Assembly: GCA_905221105.1 (NCBI GenBank)
Contig: CAJNBW010000015.1
Span: 1-8,888, forward strand
Length of the DNA stretch: 8,888 nucleotides
Reading direction: 5' to 3'
Origin: a bacterium
GTDB lineage: Bacteria; Bacillota; Bacilli; Lactobacillales; Streptococcaceae
The translations under genes and the position numbers were made by a program. Below, in pieces: positions 1 to 7,802 of the stretch. Numbering within the stretch: position 1 is the stretch's first letter; each line of letters opens with the position of its first letter. Below the pieces are notes generated by a model, which saw nothing but the letters and a program-made list of their open reading frames with translations, was not told the DNA's origin and did no database searches.

Positions 1-73
1 CCACAACCTCAAAGCAGTGCTTTGAGCAGCCTGCGGCTAGCTTCCTAGTTTGCTCTTTGATTTTCATTGAGTA
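1..73. repeat. Partial RUP-like intergenic repeat (cut by window start)
   Basis: This non-coding stretch matches, from memory, a short repeat common in pneumococcal and mitis-group intergenic regions. Read on the minus strand it begins TACTCAATGAAAATCAAAG and continues past a CTAGCCGCAGG segment. It contains a perfect inverted repeat, CTCAAAGCA-G-TGCTTTGAG, at 8-26. The right end at 69-73 (GAGTA) fits the TA-flanked ends expected of RUP, a non-autonomous element thought to be mobilised by an IS630-type transposase. The other end lies outside the window, so full length and target duplication cannot be checked. Assignment to RUP rather than another small repeat is likely but not certain. Confidence 0.6.
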
Positions 74-96
74 TAAGGAGCACACTTTAGCTTCAC

Positions 97-115
97 TGAT
101 TCTTGTAAAGAATCA
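97..115 (+). other. Short hairpin in the leader of the GH38 gene
   Basis: An 8-bp perfect stem, TGATTCTT (97-104) with AAGAATCA (108-115), closes a 3-base GTA loop. An AT-rich stretch follows (TATATTTTT at about 121-129), but the T-run is not directly attached to the stem. It could be a weak terminator for an unseen upstream gene or an RNA-stability hairpin between cistrons. No clear promoter is visible between it and the ATG at 157. The role is undetermined. Confidence 0.4.
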
Positions 116-156
116 CAAATATATTTTTAAATTTAAGTTAGAATGAGGTTTTACTC

Positions 157-2802
157 ATGGAAAATGTTGTTGTACATATTATCTCTCACAGCCACTGGGA
201 TCGTGAGTGGTATTTACCGTTTGAAAGTCACCGTATGCAATTGGTGGAACTTTTTGACAATCTGTTTGATCTTTTTGAAAATGACCCTGAATTCAAGAGT
301 TTCCACCTAGATGGACAAACCATTGTCCTCGATGACTATTTAGAAATTCGCCCTGAAAACCGTGACAAGGTGCAGCGTTACATCGATGAAGGGAAGCTCA
401 AGATTGGACCATTCTACATCTTGCAGGATGATTACCTGATTTCAAGTGAAGCCAATGTCCGCAATACCTTGATTGGTCAAGCTGAATGTGCAAAATGGGG
501 CAAATCAACTCAGATTGGTTACTTCCCAGATACCTTTGGGAATATGGGGCAGGCTCCTCAAATCCTTCAAAAATCAGGTATTCACGTAGCAGCCTTTGGG
601 CGTGGGGTCAAACCAATCGGATTTGACAACCAAGTCCTCGAAGATGAGCAATTCACCTCTCAATTTTCAGAAATGTACTGGCAGGGAGCTGATGGTAGCC
701 GTGTGCTTGGTATTCTCTTTGCTAACTGGTACAGTAACGGGAATGAAATTCCAGTGGATAAAGACGAAGCCTTGACCTTCTGGAAACAAAAATTGGCAGA
801 CGTACGCGACTATGCTTCTACTAACCAATGGTTGATGATGAACGGTTGTGACCACCAACCAGTTCAACGAAACTTGAGTGAAGCCATTCGTGTGGCAAAC
901 GAACTCTTCCCAGACGTGACCTTTATTCACAGCTCCTTTGATGAATACGTTCAAGCAGTGGAAAGTGCACTTCCTGAACACCTATCAACAGTTACAGGGG
1001 AGTTGACTAGCCAGGAAACAGATGGTTGGTACACTCTTGCTAACACCTCTTCTTCACGTATTTATCTCAAACAAGCCTTTCAAGAAAACAGCAATTTGTT
1101 GGAGCAAGTAGTAGAACCTTTGACCATCATTACTGGTGGACATAACCACAAGGATCAATTGACTTATGCTTGGAAAGTACTCTTGCAAAATGCACCACAC
1201 GATAGCATCTGTGGATGCAGTATTGACGAAGTTCACCGTGAAATGGAAACTCGTTTTGCCAAGGTCAACCAAGTTGGAAACTTTGTCAAGACCAACCTTC
1301 TCAATGAGTGGAAACATAAAATAGCAACTCAGGAAGCGCAAAGTGATCACCTCTTTACCGTTGTCAACACAGCTTTACATGACAAGGTTGATACAGTCAG
1401 TGTTGTAGTGGATGTTGTCACTTGTGATTTCAAAGAATTGCATCCAACAGAAGGCTACAAGAAGATGGCAGCTGTGACCTTGCCAGATTACCACGTTGAA
1501 GATTTGGATGGTCATGTCCTTGAAGCCAAGATTGAAGACTTGGGAGCAAGTTTTGGCTATACTTTGCCAAAGGATAAATTCCGTCAGCCATATATTGCAC
1601 GTCAAGTGCGCGTGACAATCCCAGTTCACCTTGCTCCTCTTTCTTGGGCAAGCTTCCAATTGGTTGAAGGTCAAGTAAATCACCGTGATGGTATTTACCA
1701 AAATGGAGTCATTGATACACCATTTGTAACTGTGAGTGTAGACCAAGGAATTACAGTCTACGACAAGACTACAAACGAAGCTTACGAGGACTTCATCCAA
1801 TTTGAGGACCGTGGTGATATCGGTAACGAGTACATTTACTTCCAACCAAAAGGAACAGAGCCAATCTTTGCTCAGCTGAAAGGTTACGAAGTTCTAGAAA
1901 ATAATGCTCGCTATGCTAAGGTCTTGCTCAAACATGACTTGACTATCCCAGTCAGCGCAGATGAAAAATTGGATGCTGAACAAAGAGGTATCATCGAGTT
2001 CATGAAACGAGATGCAGGTCGTTCAGAAGAGTTGACAACCATTCCTCTTGAAACAGAAATGACTGTCTTTGTGGACAATCCACAGATTCGCTTCAAGACT
2101 CGCTTTACCAATACAGCCAAAGACCACCGCATTCGTCTCTTGGTCAAAACTCATAACACACGCCCAAGTAATGATTCTGAAAGTATCTATGAAGTTGTGA
2201 CAAGACCAAATAAACCGGCAGCTTCTTGGGAAAATCCTGAAAATCCACAACACCAACAAGCCTTTGTCAGTTTGTATGATGATGTAAAAGGAGTGACCGT
2301 ATCCAATAAAGGATTGTACGAATACGAAATCCTTGGAGACGATACTATGGCTGTAACCCTTCTCCGTGCTTCAGGTGAGCTAGGTGACTGGGGCTACTTC
2401 CCAACACCAGAAGCCCAGTGTTTGCGCGATATCGAAGTTGAGTTTGCAGTAGAATGCCATCAAGCAGGGGAACGTTTCTCAGCCTTCCGTCGTGCCAAAG
2501 CCTTCCAGGTGCCATTTACAGCTCTTCAAGTTGCAAAACAAGAGGGTAGCGTTGCGGCAACAGGTAGTCTCTTCAACCATCCAGCATTGAGCTTGCCACA
2601 AGTTTGTCCAACAGCATTTAAGGTAGCTGAAAATGAAGAAGGTTACGTCCTTCGTTACTACAATATGAGCCAAGAAAATGTTCGTGTGTCTGACAAACAA
2701 CAAACCATTCTTGACTTATTGGAACGACCATATCCAGTTCATTCAGGACTATTGGCGCCACAAGAAATTCGTACAGAATTGATCAAAAAAGAAGAAATCT
2801 AA
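157..2802 (+). CDS. GH38 family alpha-mannosidase (SP_2143-like)
   Basis: An 881-residue cytoplasmic exo-alpha-mannosidase without signal peptide. The pneumococcal orthologue removes alpha-1,3-linked mannose from N-glycan fragments after import (established knowledge). GH38 hallmarks are visible. The HSHWD motif at residues 11-15 supplies two predicted metal ligands, H13 and D15. YFPDTFG carries the predicted catalytic nucleophile D125. The APHDSICGC segment places H348-D349 at the usual third metal-ligand site. The metal-dependent barrel and helical region occupy roughly residues 1-390, and the rest is the beta-rich C-terminal part. The ATG at 157 is chosen because TGAGG (144-148) lies 8 bases upstream and the catalytic motif starts ten residues later. 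The length equals what I recall for the pneumococcal protein. A hairpin separates it from the kinase gene downstream. Exact linkage specificity is inferred by homology. Confidence 0.93.
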   Translation: MENVVVHIISHSHWDREWYLPFESHRMQLVELFDNLFDLFENDPEFKSFHLDGQTIVLDDYLEIRPENRDKVQRYIDEGKLKIGPFYILQDDYLISSEANVRNTLIGQAECAKWGKSTQIGYFPDTFGNMGQAPQILQKSGIHVAAFGRGVKPIGFDNQVLEDEQFTSQFSEMYWQGADGSRVLGILFANWYSNGNEIPVDKDEALTFWKQKLADVRDYASTNQWLMMNGCDHQPVQRNLSEAIRVANELFPDVTFIHSSFDEYVQAVESALPEHLSTVTGELTSQETDGWYTLANTSSSRIYLKQAFQENSNLLEQVVEPLTIITGGHNHKDQLTYAWKVLLQNAPHDSICGCSIDEVHREMETRFAKVNQVGNFVKTNLLNEWKHKIATQEAQSDHLFTVVNTALHDKVDTVSVVVDVVTCDFKELHPTEGYKKMAAVTLPDYHVEDLDGHVLEAKIEDLGASFGYTLPKDKFRQPYIARQVRVTIPVHLAPLSWASFQLVEGQVNHRDGIYQNGVIDTPFVTVSVDQGITVYDKTTNEAYEDFIQFEDRGDIGNEYIYFQPKGTEPIFAQLKGYEVLENNARYAKVLLKHDLTIPVSADEKLDAEQRGIIEFMKRDAGRSEELTTIPLETEMTVFVDNPQIRFKTRFTNTAKDHRIRLLVKTHNTRPSNDSESIYEVVTRPNKPAASWENPENPQHQQAFVSLYDDVKGVTVSNKGLYEYEILGDDTMAVTLLRASGELGDWGYFPTPEAQCLRDIEVEFAVECHQAGERFSAFRRAKAFQVPFTALQVAKQEGSVAATGSLFNHPALSLPQVCPTAFKVAENEEGYVLRYYNMSQENVRVSDKQQTILDLLERPYPVHSGLLAPQEIRTELIKKEEI

Positions 2803-2828
2803 TTTCAAAAAGATAACATAAAAAGAAA

Positions 2829-2873
2829 GGAGGAGCGAAAAAGTAAGAATCAACTACTGACTCGCTCCTTTTT
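2829..2873 (+). terminator. Intercistronic terminator-like hairpin
   Basis: GGAGCGA (2832-2838) pairs with TCGCTCC (2862-2868), extended by A2831-T2869 and two possible G-U pairs. The loop is about 23 bases, and TTTTT (2869-2873) follows the 3' arm directly. The large loop may weaken it. The next gene's ribosome site begins only three bases after the T-run and no promoter is visible in between. It is therefore best read as a partial terminator or attenuator within one transcript. A full-strength Shine-Dalgarno, AAAGGAGG (2826-2833), overlaps the 5' arm but serves no start codon. Confidence 0.65.
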
Positions 2874-2886
2874 ACAGGTGAAAGCC

Positions 2887-3756
2887 ATGACCCTTGCAAC
2901 CATTGATATTGGAGGAACTGGCATTAAGTTTGCTAGTCTAACTCCTGATGGAAAGATTTTAGATAAGAACAGCACACCAACACCAGAGACTCTAGAAGAG
3001 TTGCTTGCTTGGTTGGACCAACGTTTGTCAGAACAAGACTATCGTGGGATTGCTATGAGTGTGCCAGGAGCCGTTAATCAAGAAACTGGGGTGATTGAGG
3101 GGATCAGTGCCATTCCTTACATCCATGGTTTTTCATGGTATGAGGCGCTTGCTCATCACAAACTACCTGTTCATTTAGAAAATGATGCCAACTGTGTTGG
3201 ACTCAGTGAACTGTTAGCTCACCCTGAGATTGAAAATGCAGCCTGTGTCGTGATTGGTACAGGGATTGGTGGCGCCATGATTATCAATGGAAAACTTCAC
3301 CGAGGTCGTCATGGCTTGGGTGGGGAGTTTGGCTATATGACAACTATCGAGCCTGCAGAAAGGCTCAACAACTGGTCGTTACTAGCTTCTACGGGAAACA
3401 TGGTGCGTTATGTGATTGAAAAATCTGGTCAGTCTGACTGGGATGGCCGTAAGATTTACCAAGAGGCTGCAGCAGGGAATGCCCTCTGCCAAGAAGCCAT
3501 TGAACGCATGAACCGTAACCTAGCTCAAGGCCTGCTCAATATCCAGTACCTAATCGACCCAGATGTCATTAGCCTAGGTGGTTCTATCAGTCAGAACCCA
3601 GATTTTATAAAAGGGGTGCAAAAAGCAGTAGACGCCTTTGTGGAAAGATATGAAGAATATACTATCGCTCCAGTGATTCAAGCTTGCACCTATCACGCAG
3701 ATGCCAATCTCTACGGTGCCCTTGTCAACTGGTTACAGGAGGAAAACCAATGGTAA
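2887..3756 (+). CDS. ROK-family sugar kinase (SP_2142-like)
   Basis: A 289-residue cytoplasmic ROK protein, probably an ATP-dependent hexose kinase acting on a sugar released by the neighbouring glycosidases (mannose or an N-acetylhexosamine; substrate inferred, not proven). The N-terminal phosphate-binding motif DIGGTGIK starts at about residue 6. LENDAN contains the predicted catalytic base D100. GTGIGGAMI forms the second nucleotide loop. There is no N-terminal helix-turn-helix, arguing for a kinase rather than a NagC-type repressor. The zinc-binding cysteine motif typical of ROK kinases (CxCGxxGC) is absent, and the usual GExGH histidine is tyrosine (E147, Y150). I chose ATG 2887 because AGGTGA (2876-2881) sits 5 bases upstream; the in-frame GTG at 2878 lies within that site. 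The stop overlaps the start of the hexosaminidase gene, suggesting translational coupling. Confidence 0.88.
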   Translation: MTLATIDIGGTGIKFASLTPDGKILDKNSTPTPETLEELLAWLDQRLSEQDYRGIAMSVPGAVNQETGVIEGISAIPYIHGFSWYEALAHHKLPVHLENDANCVGLSELLAHPEIENAACVVIGTGIGGAMIINGKLHRGRHGLGGEFGYMTTIEPAERLNNWSLLASTGNMVRYVIEKSGQSDWDGRKIYQEAAAGNALCQEAIERMNRNLAQGLLNIQYLIDPDVISLGGSISQNPDFIKGVQKAVDAFVERYEEYTIAPVIQACTYHADANLYGALVNWLQEENQW

Positions 3757-5630
3757 GTTTTACAGGACTTAGTCCCAAACAAGCCCAATCTATCGAAGTA
3801 TTAAAAAATCACATCTCCCTACCAGATGTAGAGGTGGCAGTCGCTCAGTCTGACCAAGCTTCTATCTCTATCAAGGGTGAGAATGGGCAGTATCAACTGA
3901 CCTACCGCAAACCTCATCAACTCTACCGCGCCTTGTCTGTGCTAGCAACAGCTTTAACAGAAGGAGACAAAGTAGAGTTTGAAGAACAGGCGGCTTATGA
4001 AGATTTAGCCTATATGGCAGACTGTTCGCGCAATGCCGTGCTCAATGTCGCATCTGCCAAGCAGATGATTGAAGTCTTGGCTCTGATGGGTTACTCAAGC
4101 TTTGAGCTCTACATGGAAGACACTTATCAAATTGAAGGACAACCTTACTTTGGTTATTTCCGTGGGGCTTATTCAGCTGAAGAGTTACAGGAAATTGAAG
4201 CATACGCCCAGCAGTTCGATATGACCTTTGTGCCATGTATCCAGACTTTGGCTCACTTGTCAGCCTTTGTCAAATGGGGCGTCAAAGAAGTGCAAGAACT
4301 CCGTGATGTAGAGGACATTCTTCTCATCGGTGAAGAAAAAGTCTACGACCTGATTGACGGTATGTTTGCCACTTTGTCTAAACTACAAACCCGTAAGGTC
4401 AATATCGGGATGGACGAAGCTCACTTGGTCGGTTTGGGTCGTTATCTTATCTTGAACGGTATTGTGGACCGTAGTCTCCTCATGTGCCAACACTTGGAGC
4501 GCGTGCTGGATATTGCAGATAAGTATGGTTTCCACTGCCAGATGTGGAGTGATATGTTCTTCAAGCTCATGTCAGCAGATGGCCAATATGACCGTGACGT
4601 GGAAATTCCAGAGGAGACTCGTATTTACCTAGACCGTCTCAAAGACCGTGTTACCTTGGTTTACTGGGATTATTATCAAGATAGCGAGGAAAAATACAAC
4701 CGAAACTTCAGTAACCACCATAAGATTAGTCAAGATATCGCCTTTGCTGGTGGTGCTTGGAAGTGGATTGGTTTTACGCCTCACAACCACTTCAGCCGTC
4801 TCATTGCGGTCGAAGCCAACAAAGCTTGCCGTGCTAATCAGATCAAAGAAGTCATTGTGACTGGCTGGGGGGATAATGGTGGTGAAACAGCCCAGTTCTC
4901 GATTCTGCCAAGCTTGCAAATCTGGGCAGAACTCAGCTACCGCAATGATTTAGAACGTCTGTCAGCTCATTTCAAGACCAATACAGGCCTATCGGTTGAG
5001 GACTTTATGCAACTTGATCTTGCCAACCTCTTACCAGACCTACCAGACAATCTCAGTGGGATCAATCCTAACCGCTATGTCTTTTATCAGGATGTTCTCT
5101 GTCCAATCCTTGACAAGCACATGACTCCTGAGCAGGACAAACCACACTTTGCCCAGACAGCTGAGATTTTGTCTGACATTAAAGAAAAAGCAGGTACCTA
5201 TTCTTATCTTTTCGAAACTCAGGCACAGTTGAATGCTATTTTAAGTAGTAAAGTGGATGTAGGCCGACGCATTCGTCAAGCCTATCAAATAGGTGATAAA
5301 GAGAGCTTGCAACAAATTGCTAGGGAAGAATTACCAAAATTAAGAAGCCAGATTGAAACCTTCCACAAGCTCTTTAGCCAGCAATGGTTGAAAGAAAACA
5401 AGGTCTTTGGCTTGGATACAGTAGACATTCGTATGGGTGGACTATTGCAACGGATCAAGCGCGCAGAAAGTCGCATTGAAAACTATCTAGCAGGCGAAAT
5501 CTCTCGTATCGACGAACTAGAAGTAGACATCTTGCCATTTAATGATTTCTATGGAGATAAGGACTTCGCAGCAACGACAGCCAACCAGTGGCATACTATT
5601 GCGACAGCTTCGACTATTTATACGACCTAG
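3750..5630 (+). CDS. GH20 exo-beta-N-acetylhexosaminidase (GH20C / SP_2141-like)
   Basis: A 626-residue intracellular beta-hexosaminidase. The pneumococcal homologue GH20C releases terminal beta-linked GlcNAc and GalNAc (established knowledge). It has no signal peptide or LPXTG anchor, unlike the surface GH20 enzyme StrH. A small N-terminal domain (about 1-80) precedes the barrel. Motifs in order are ELYMEDTY (119-126), the GMDEAHLVG segment with the family's catalytic Asp-Glu pair at D222-E223, YWDYY (305-309), and GWGDNGGE (372-379) of the aromatic sugar pocket. The last 200 or so residues look mainly helical. ATG 3750 is chosen because AGGAGG (3737-3742) is 7 bases upstream and the protein then begins [10 protein letters not shown] as in the homologue I recall. 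The start overlaps the kinase stop (ATGGTAA, 3750-3756). A terminator follows the stop codon. Confidence 0.93.
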   Translation: MVSFTGLSPKQAQSIEVLKNHISLPDVEVAVAQSDQASISIKGENGQYQLTYRKPHQLYRALSVLATALTEGDKVEFEEQAAYEDLAYMADCSRNAVLNVASAKQMIEVLALMGYSSFELYMEDTYQIEGQPYFGYFRGAYSAEELQEIEAYAQQFDMTFVPCIQTLAHLSAFVKWGVKEVQELRDVEDILLIGEEKVYDLIDGMFATLSKLQTRKVNIGMDEAHLVGLGRYLILNGIVDRSLLMCQHLERVLDIADKYGFHCQMWSDMFFKLMSADGQYDRDVEIPEETRIYLDRLKDRVTLVYWDYYQDSEEKYNRNFSNHHKISQDIAFAGGAWKWIGFTPHNHFSRLIAVEANKACRANQIKEVIVTGWGDNGGETAQFSILPSLQIWAELSYRNDLERLSAHFKTNTGLSVEDFMQLDLANLLPDLPDNLSGINPNRYVFYQDVLCPILDKHMTPEQDKPHFAQTAEILSDIKEKAGTYSYLFETQAQLNAILSSKVDVGRRIRQAYQIGDKESLQQIAREELPKLRSQIETFHKLFSQQWLKENKVFGLDTVDIRMGGLLQRIKRAESRIENYLAGEISRIDELEVDILPFNDFYGDKDFAATTANQWHTIATASTIYTT

Positions 5631-5688
5631 AAAAACTCTATTCCAGAAGAAAGTTTCTCGTGAAACCTATTCTTATATAAAAAAAGTT

Positions 5689-5720
5689 CTCCACATAAAA
5701 TAATTTGTGGAGTTTTTTCT
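5689..5720 (+). terminator. Rho-independent terminator after the GH20 gene
   Basis: CTCCACA (5689-5695) pairs perfectly with TGTGGAG (5706-5712) around a 10-base AT-rich loop, followed at once by six T residues (5713-5718) and CT. A run of A residues precedes the stem, so it might also work in the reverse direction. It lies 58 bases after the GH20 stop and before the promoter of the transporter, so it probably ends the enzyme operon. Confidence 0.85.
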
Positions 5721-5731
5721 ATAATTTGTAG

Positions 5732-5761
5732 TTTAAACTGTCCTAAAAATAAGAGTATACT
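5732..5761 (+). promoter_or_regulatory. Sigma-70-type promoter of the importer operon
   Basis: The -10 box is TATACT (5756-5761), matching TATAAT in five of six positions. The best -35 candidate is TTTAAA (5732-5737), four of six matches to TTGACA with an 18-base spacer. The weak -35 suggests modest or regulated activity. Transcription would start near 5768, leaving a leader of about 65 bases before the first permease gene. The call is supported by its place between a terminator and a strong ribosome site, and by the adjoining cre site. Confidence 0.65.
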
Positions 5762-5765
5762 ATTT

Positions 5766-5780
5766 TTGTAAACGTTATCA
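5766..5780 (+). promoter_or_regulatory. Catabolite-response element (cre), CcpA operator
   Basis: TTGTAAACGTTATCA fits the cre consensus WTGNAANCGNWNNCW at every fixed position, including the central CG, and is close to palindromic. It begins five bases after the -10 box and so covers the predicted transcription start, the classical placement for repression by CcpA with HPr-Ser-P when glucose is plentiful. The match is seen in the sequence; CcpA binding is inferred. Confidence 0.8.
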
Positions 5781-5832
5781 AGTTTAAAAATGTGAGATTA
5801 TGAAGTTTTAGAAAATAAAAAGGGAGGAAATT

Positions 5833-6762
5833 ATGAAGAAGTTTTCAAAAACTTTAAGAGATAATTGGATTTTTCTCTTAATGGTTCTACCAGGAACAAT
5901 TTGGTTGATTTTATTCTTCTACATTCCAGTTTTTGGGAATGTGGTTGCCTTCAAAGACTACCATATGACTGGTGAAGGATTCGTCCACAGTATTATAAAT
6001 AGTAGATGGGTCGGACTAGATAACTTTAAATTCTTGTTTAGTTCCAAGGATGCCTTTGTCATCACTCGAAACACTGTCCTTTACAACCTTGGATTTATCT
6101 TTATCGGTTTGGTTGTGTCAGTTGGTATCGCCATTATCCTTAGTGAACTTCGCTCTAAGCAAATGGTTAAAATCTACCAAACATCTATGTTGTTCCCTTA
6201 CTTCCTATCTTGGGTTATTATCAGTTTCTTTACAGATGCTTTCCTAAACATCGATAAAGGGCTTATCAACCACACCTTAGAAGCTCTTGGAATGAAGGGT
6301 ATTAACTTCTACGCTGATGTAAGCATCTGGCCTTACCTTCTCCTTTTCCTAGGTATCTGGAAAGGCTTTGGATATAGTAGTGTGATGTACTACGCAACTA
6401 TCATGGGTATTGACCCAACTTACTACGAAGCAGCGACAGTGGACGGTGCTAGCAAATGGCAACGTATCCGTAACGTAACCATCCCTCAGTTGACACCGCT
6501 TGTGACAGTATTGACCATCCTTGCAGTCGGAAACATCTTCCGTGCAGACTTCGGTCTCTTCTACCAAATCCCTCACAACGCTGGTCAGCTCTATAGTGTA
6601 ACAAACGTATTGGACGTTTATGTCTTTAACGGATTGACTCAGACAGCAGATATCGGTATGGCTTCAGCAGCCGGTCTCTATCAGTCAGTCGTCGGTTTGA
6701 TTCTCGTTATCCTATCAAACTTACTTGCAAGACGTGTTGATCCTAACTCAGCACTATTCTAG
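5833..6762 (+). CDS. ngtP1: ABC sugar transporter permease, NgtP1-like (SP_0090-like)
   Basis: A 309-residue inner-membrane permease of the LplB/MalF-type carbohydrate-uptake family. With its partner permease it forms the channel for oligosaccharides delivered by the lipoprotein. In S. pneumoniae the matching NGT system imports N-glycan fragments (established knowledge). About six hydrophobic segments are visible, near residues 13-33, 84-104, 119-139, 167-188, 220-237 and 280-301. The cytoplasmic EAA loop that contacts the ATPase reads YYEAATVDGAS with E199 and G205, ending at IP 217-218. ATG 5833 follows GGGAGG (5822-5827) by 5 bases, and the N-terminus MKKFSKTLRDNW agrees with the homologue I recall. 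It is the first gene after the cre-controlled promoter and lies 13 bases before the second permease. Confidence 0.92.
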   Translation: MKKFSKTLRDNWIFLLMVLPGTIWLILFFYIPVFGNVVAFKDYHMTGEGFVHSIINSRWVGLDNFKFLFSSKDAFVITRNTVLYNLGFIFIGLVVSVGIAIILSELRSKQMVKIYQTSMLFPYFLSWVIISFFTDAFLNIDKGLINHTLEALGMKGINFYADVSIWPYLLLFLGIWKGFGYSSVMYYATIMGIDPTYYEAATVDGASKWQRIRNVTIPQLTPLVTVLTILAVGNIFRADFGLFYQIPHNAGQLYSVTNVLDVYVFNGLTQTADIGMASAAGLYQSVVGLILVILSNLLARRVDPNSALF

Positions 6763-6775
6763 AAAGGAGGAGCAT

Positions 6776-7696
6776 ATGGCAAAAAAAATTCAAAAAGAAA
6801 AAATTGATAATGTTGGCATACACTCCTTCAGCAAAAAGGCAGATATCTTCTTTAGTATCATATCTGGTTTGCTGGCCTTCTCTTGTATCTTGCCTTTCAT
6901 CTTCGTAATCATTATTTCAGTTACAGACGAAAAAAGTATTGTTCAATATGGATATAGTTTCTTCCCTTCTAAGTTTGGTGTAGATGGATTCCAATTCTTG
7001 GCTCAGTTTAAAGACAAAATTTTACAAGCGCTCTTTATCTCAGCCTTTGTGACAGTTGTCGGTACACTGACAAACGTATTCATCACAACAACCTACGCTT
7101 ATGCCATCTCACGTTCAACATTTAAGTATCGCAAATTCTTTACAATCTTCGCTCTTCTTAGTATGTTGTTCAATGCTGGTTTGGTACCAGGCTATATCGT
7201 GGTAACTCAGTTACTTCACTTGGGTGATACTATTTGGGCCTTGATTGTTCCGATGCTTCTATCACCATTCAATATTATGTTGATGCGGTCTTTCTTCAAG
7301 AAGACCATCCCAGAAGCCATCCTCGAATCAGCTCGTATCGATGGTGCTAGCGAGGCGCGGATCTTCTTCCAAATCTGTTTACCACTCTCTCTTCCAGGGA
7401 TTGCGACTATCACACTGTTGACAGCACTTGGATTCTGGAATGACTGGTTCAATGCCCTACTTTACATCAAGAGTGACAACTTGTATCCATTGCAATATTT
7501 GCTCATGCAAATTCAAAACAACATGGACTACATTGCTAAGTCAGTTGGTATGTCAGGACAGCTTGCGGTTGCCCTACCAAAAGAAACAGGTCGTATGGCC
7601 ATGGTCGTAGTTGCGACTGTCCCAATTGCGATTCTCTATCCTTTCTTCCAACGCTACTTTGTAAAAGGTTTGACTATCGGTGGTGTTAAAGAATAA
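6776..7696 (+). CDS. ngtP2: ABC sugar transporter permease, NgtP2-like (SP_0091-like)
   Basis: A 306-residue inner-membrane permease of the YtcP/MalG type, the second half of the importer channel. A charged N-terminus (MAKKIQKEKIDN) precedes a long hydrophobic segment at about 21-48. Further membrane segments follow, and the C-terminus reads GLTIGGVKE, common in this family. The EAA-like loop reads LESARIDGAS with E184 and G190, followed by the expected LPLSLPG stretch. ATG 6776 is chosen because AAAGGAGG (6763-6770) is 5 bases upstream. An in-frame TTG at 6725 would overlap the first permease and lacks a comparable site. Co-transcription with the first permease is near certain from the 13-base gap. 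Confidence 0.92.
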   Translation: MAKKIQKEKIDNVGIHSFSKKADIFFSIISGLLAFSCILPFIFVIIISVTDEKSIVQYGYSFFPSKFGVDGFQFLAQFKDKILQALFISAFVTVVGTLTNVFITTTYAYAISRSTFKYRKFFTIFALLSMLFNAGLVPGYIVVTQLLHLGDTIWALIVPMLLSPFNIMLMRSFFKKTIPEAILESARIDGASEARIFFQICLPLSLPGIATITLLTALGFWNDWFNALLYIKSDNLYPLQYLLMQIQNNMDYIAKSVGMSGQLAVALPKETGRMAMVVVATVPIAILYPFFQRYFVKGLTIGGVKE

Positions 7697-7704
7697 GAGA
7701 CACT

Positions 7705-7752
7705 GAGAAACAAGTTTTCTCTACCCTATCTAACTTTTCTTTGTTGAAAAGT
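7705..7752 (+). other. Pair of hairpins between permease and binding-protein genes
   Basis: Two stem-loops lie in the 106-base gap. The first is GAGAAA (7705-7710) with TTTCTC (7716-7721). The second is a perfect 7-bp stem, ACTTTTC (7733-7739) with GAAAAGT (7746-7752), around a TTTGTT loop. Neither is GC-rich nor followed by a T-run, so they do not look like terminators. In ABC importers such intergenic structures often mark RNA processing or stabilise the binding-protein message; that role is inferred here. I see no convincing promoter in the gap. Confidence 0.4.
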
Positions 7753-7802
7753 AGATCACTAAAATTGTTTTAAATTTAAAAATAAAAAAAGGAGTTTTTA
7801 TC

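Noticed and set aside
103..117. Possible cre site, TTGTAAAGAATCACA, upstream of the GH38 gene
   Set aside because: It lacks the central CG that CcpA sites need, and the similarity is largely explained by the hairpin at 97-115.
139..144. TAGAAT as a -10 box for the GH38 gene
   Set aside because: It overlaps the ribosome-binding site, so a transcript from it would begin at or beyond that site.
1375..1845. Minus-strand open frame of 156 codons within the mannosidase gene
   Set aside because: It is antisense to a well-conserved GH38 coding region, shows no recognisable domain, and its composition is that of a shadow frame. The same applies to the other antisense frames.
2878..2886. GTG start for the ROK gene
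   Set aside because: The GTG is part of the AGGTGA ribosome site for ATG 2887, and the extra residues are not part of the family N-terminus.
3684..3749. Upstream in-frame start for the GH20 gene
   Set aside because: The 22 extra residues overlap conserved kinase codons and have no ribosome site; ATG 3750 has a strong one and matches the family N-terminus.
5653..5666. Small inverted repeat GTTTC-TCGT-GAAAC after the GH20 stop
   Set aside because: The stem is only 5 bp with no T-run; the true terminator follows at 5689-5720.
6725..6775. TTG start for the second permease
   Set aside because: It lies inside the first permease gene and lacks a good ribosome site, whereas ATG 6776 follows AAAGGAGG.
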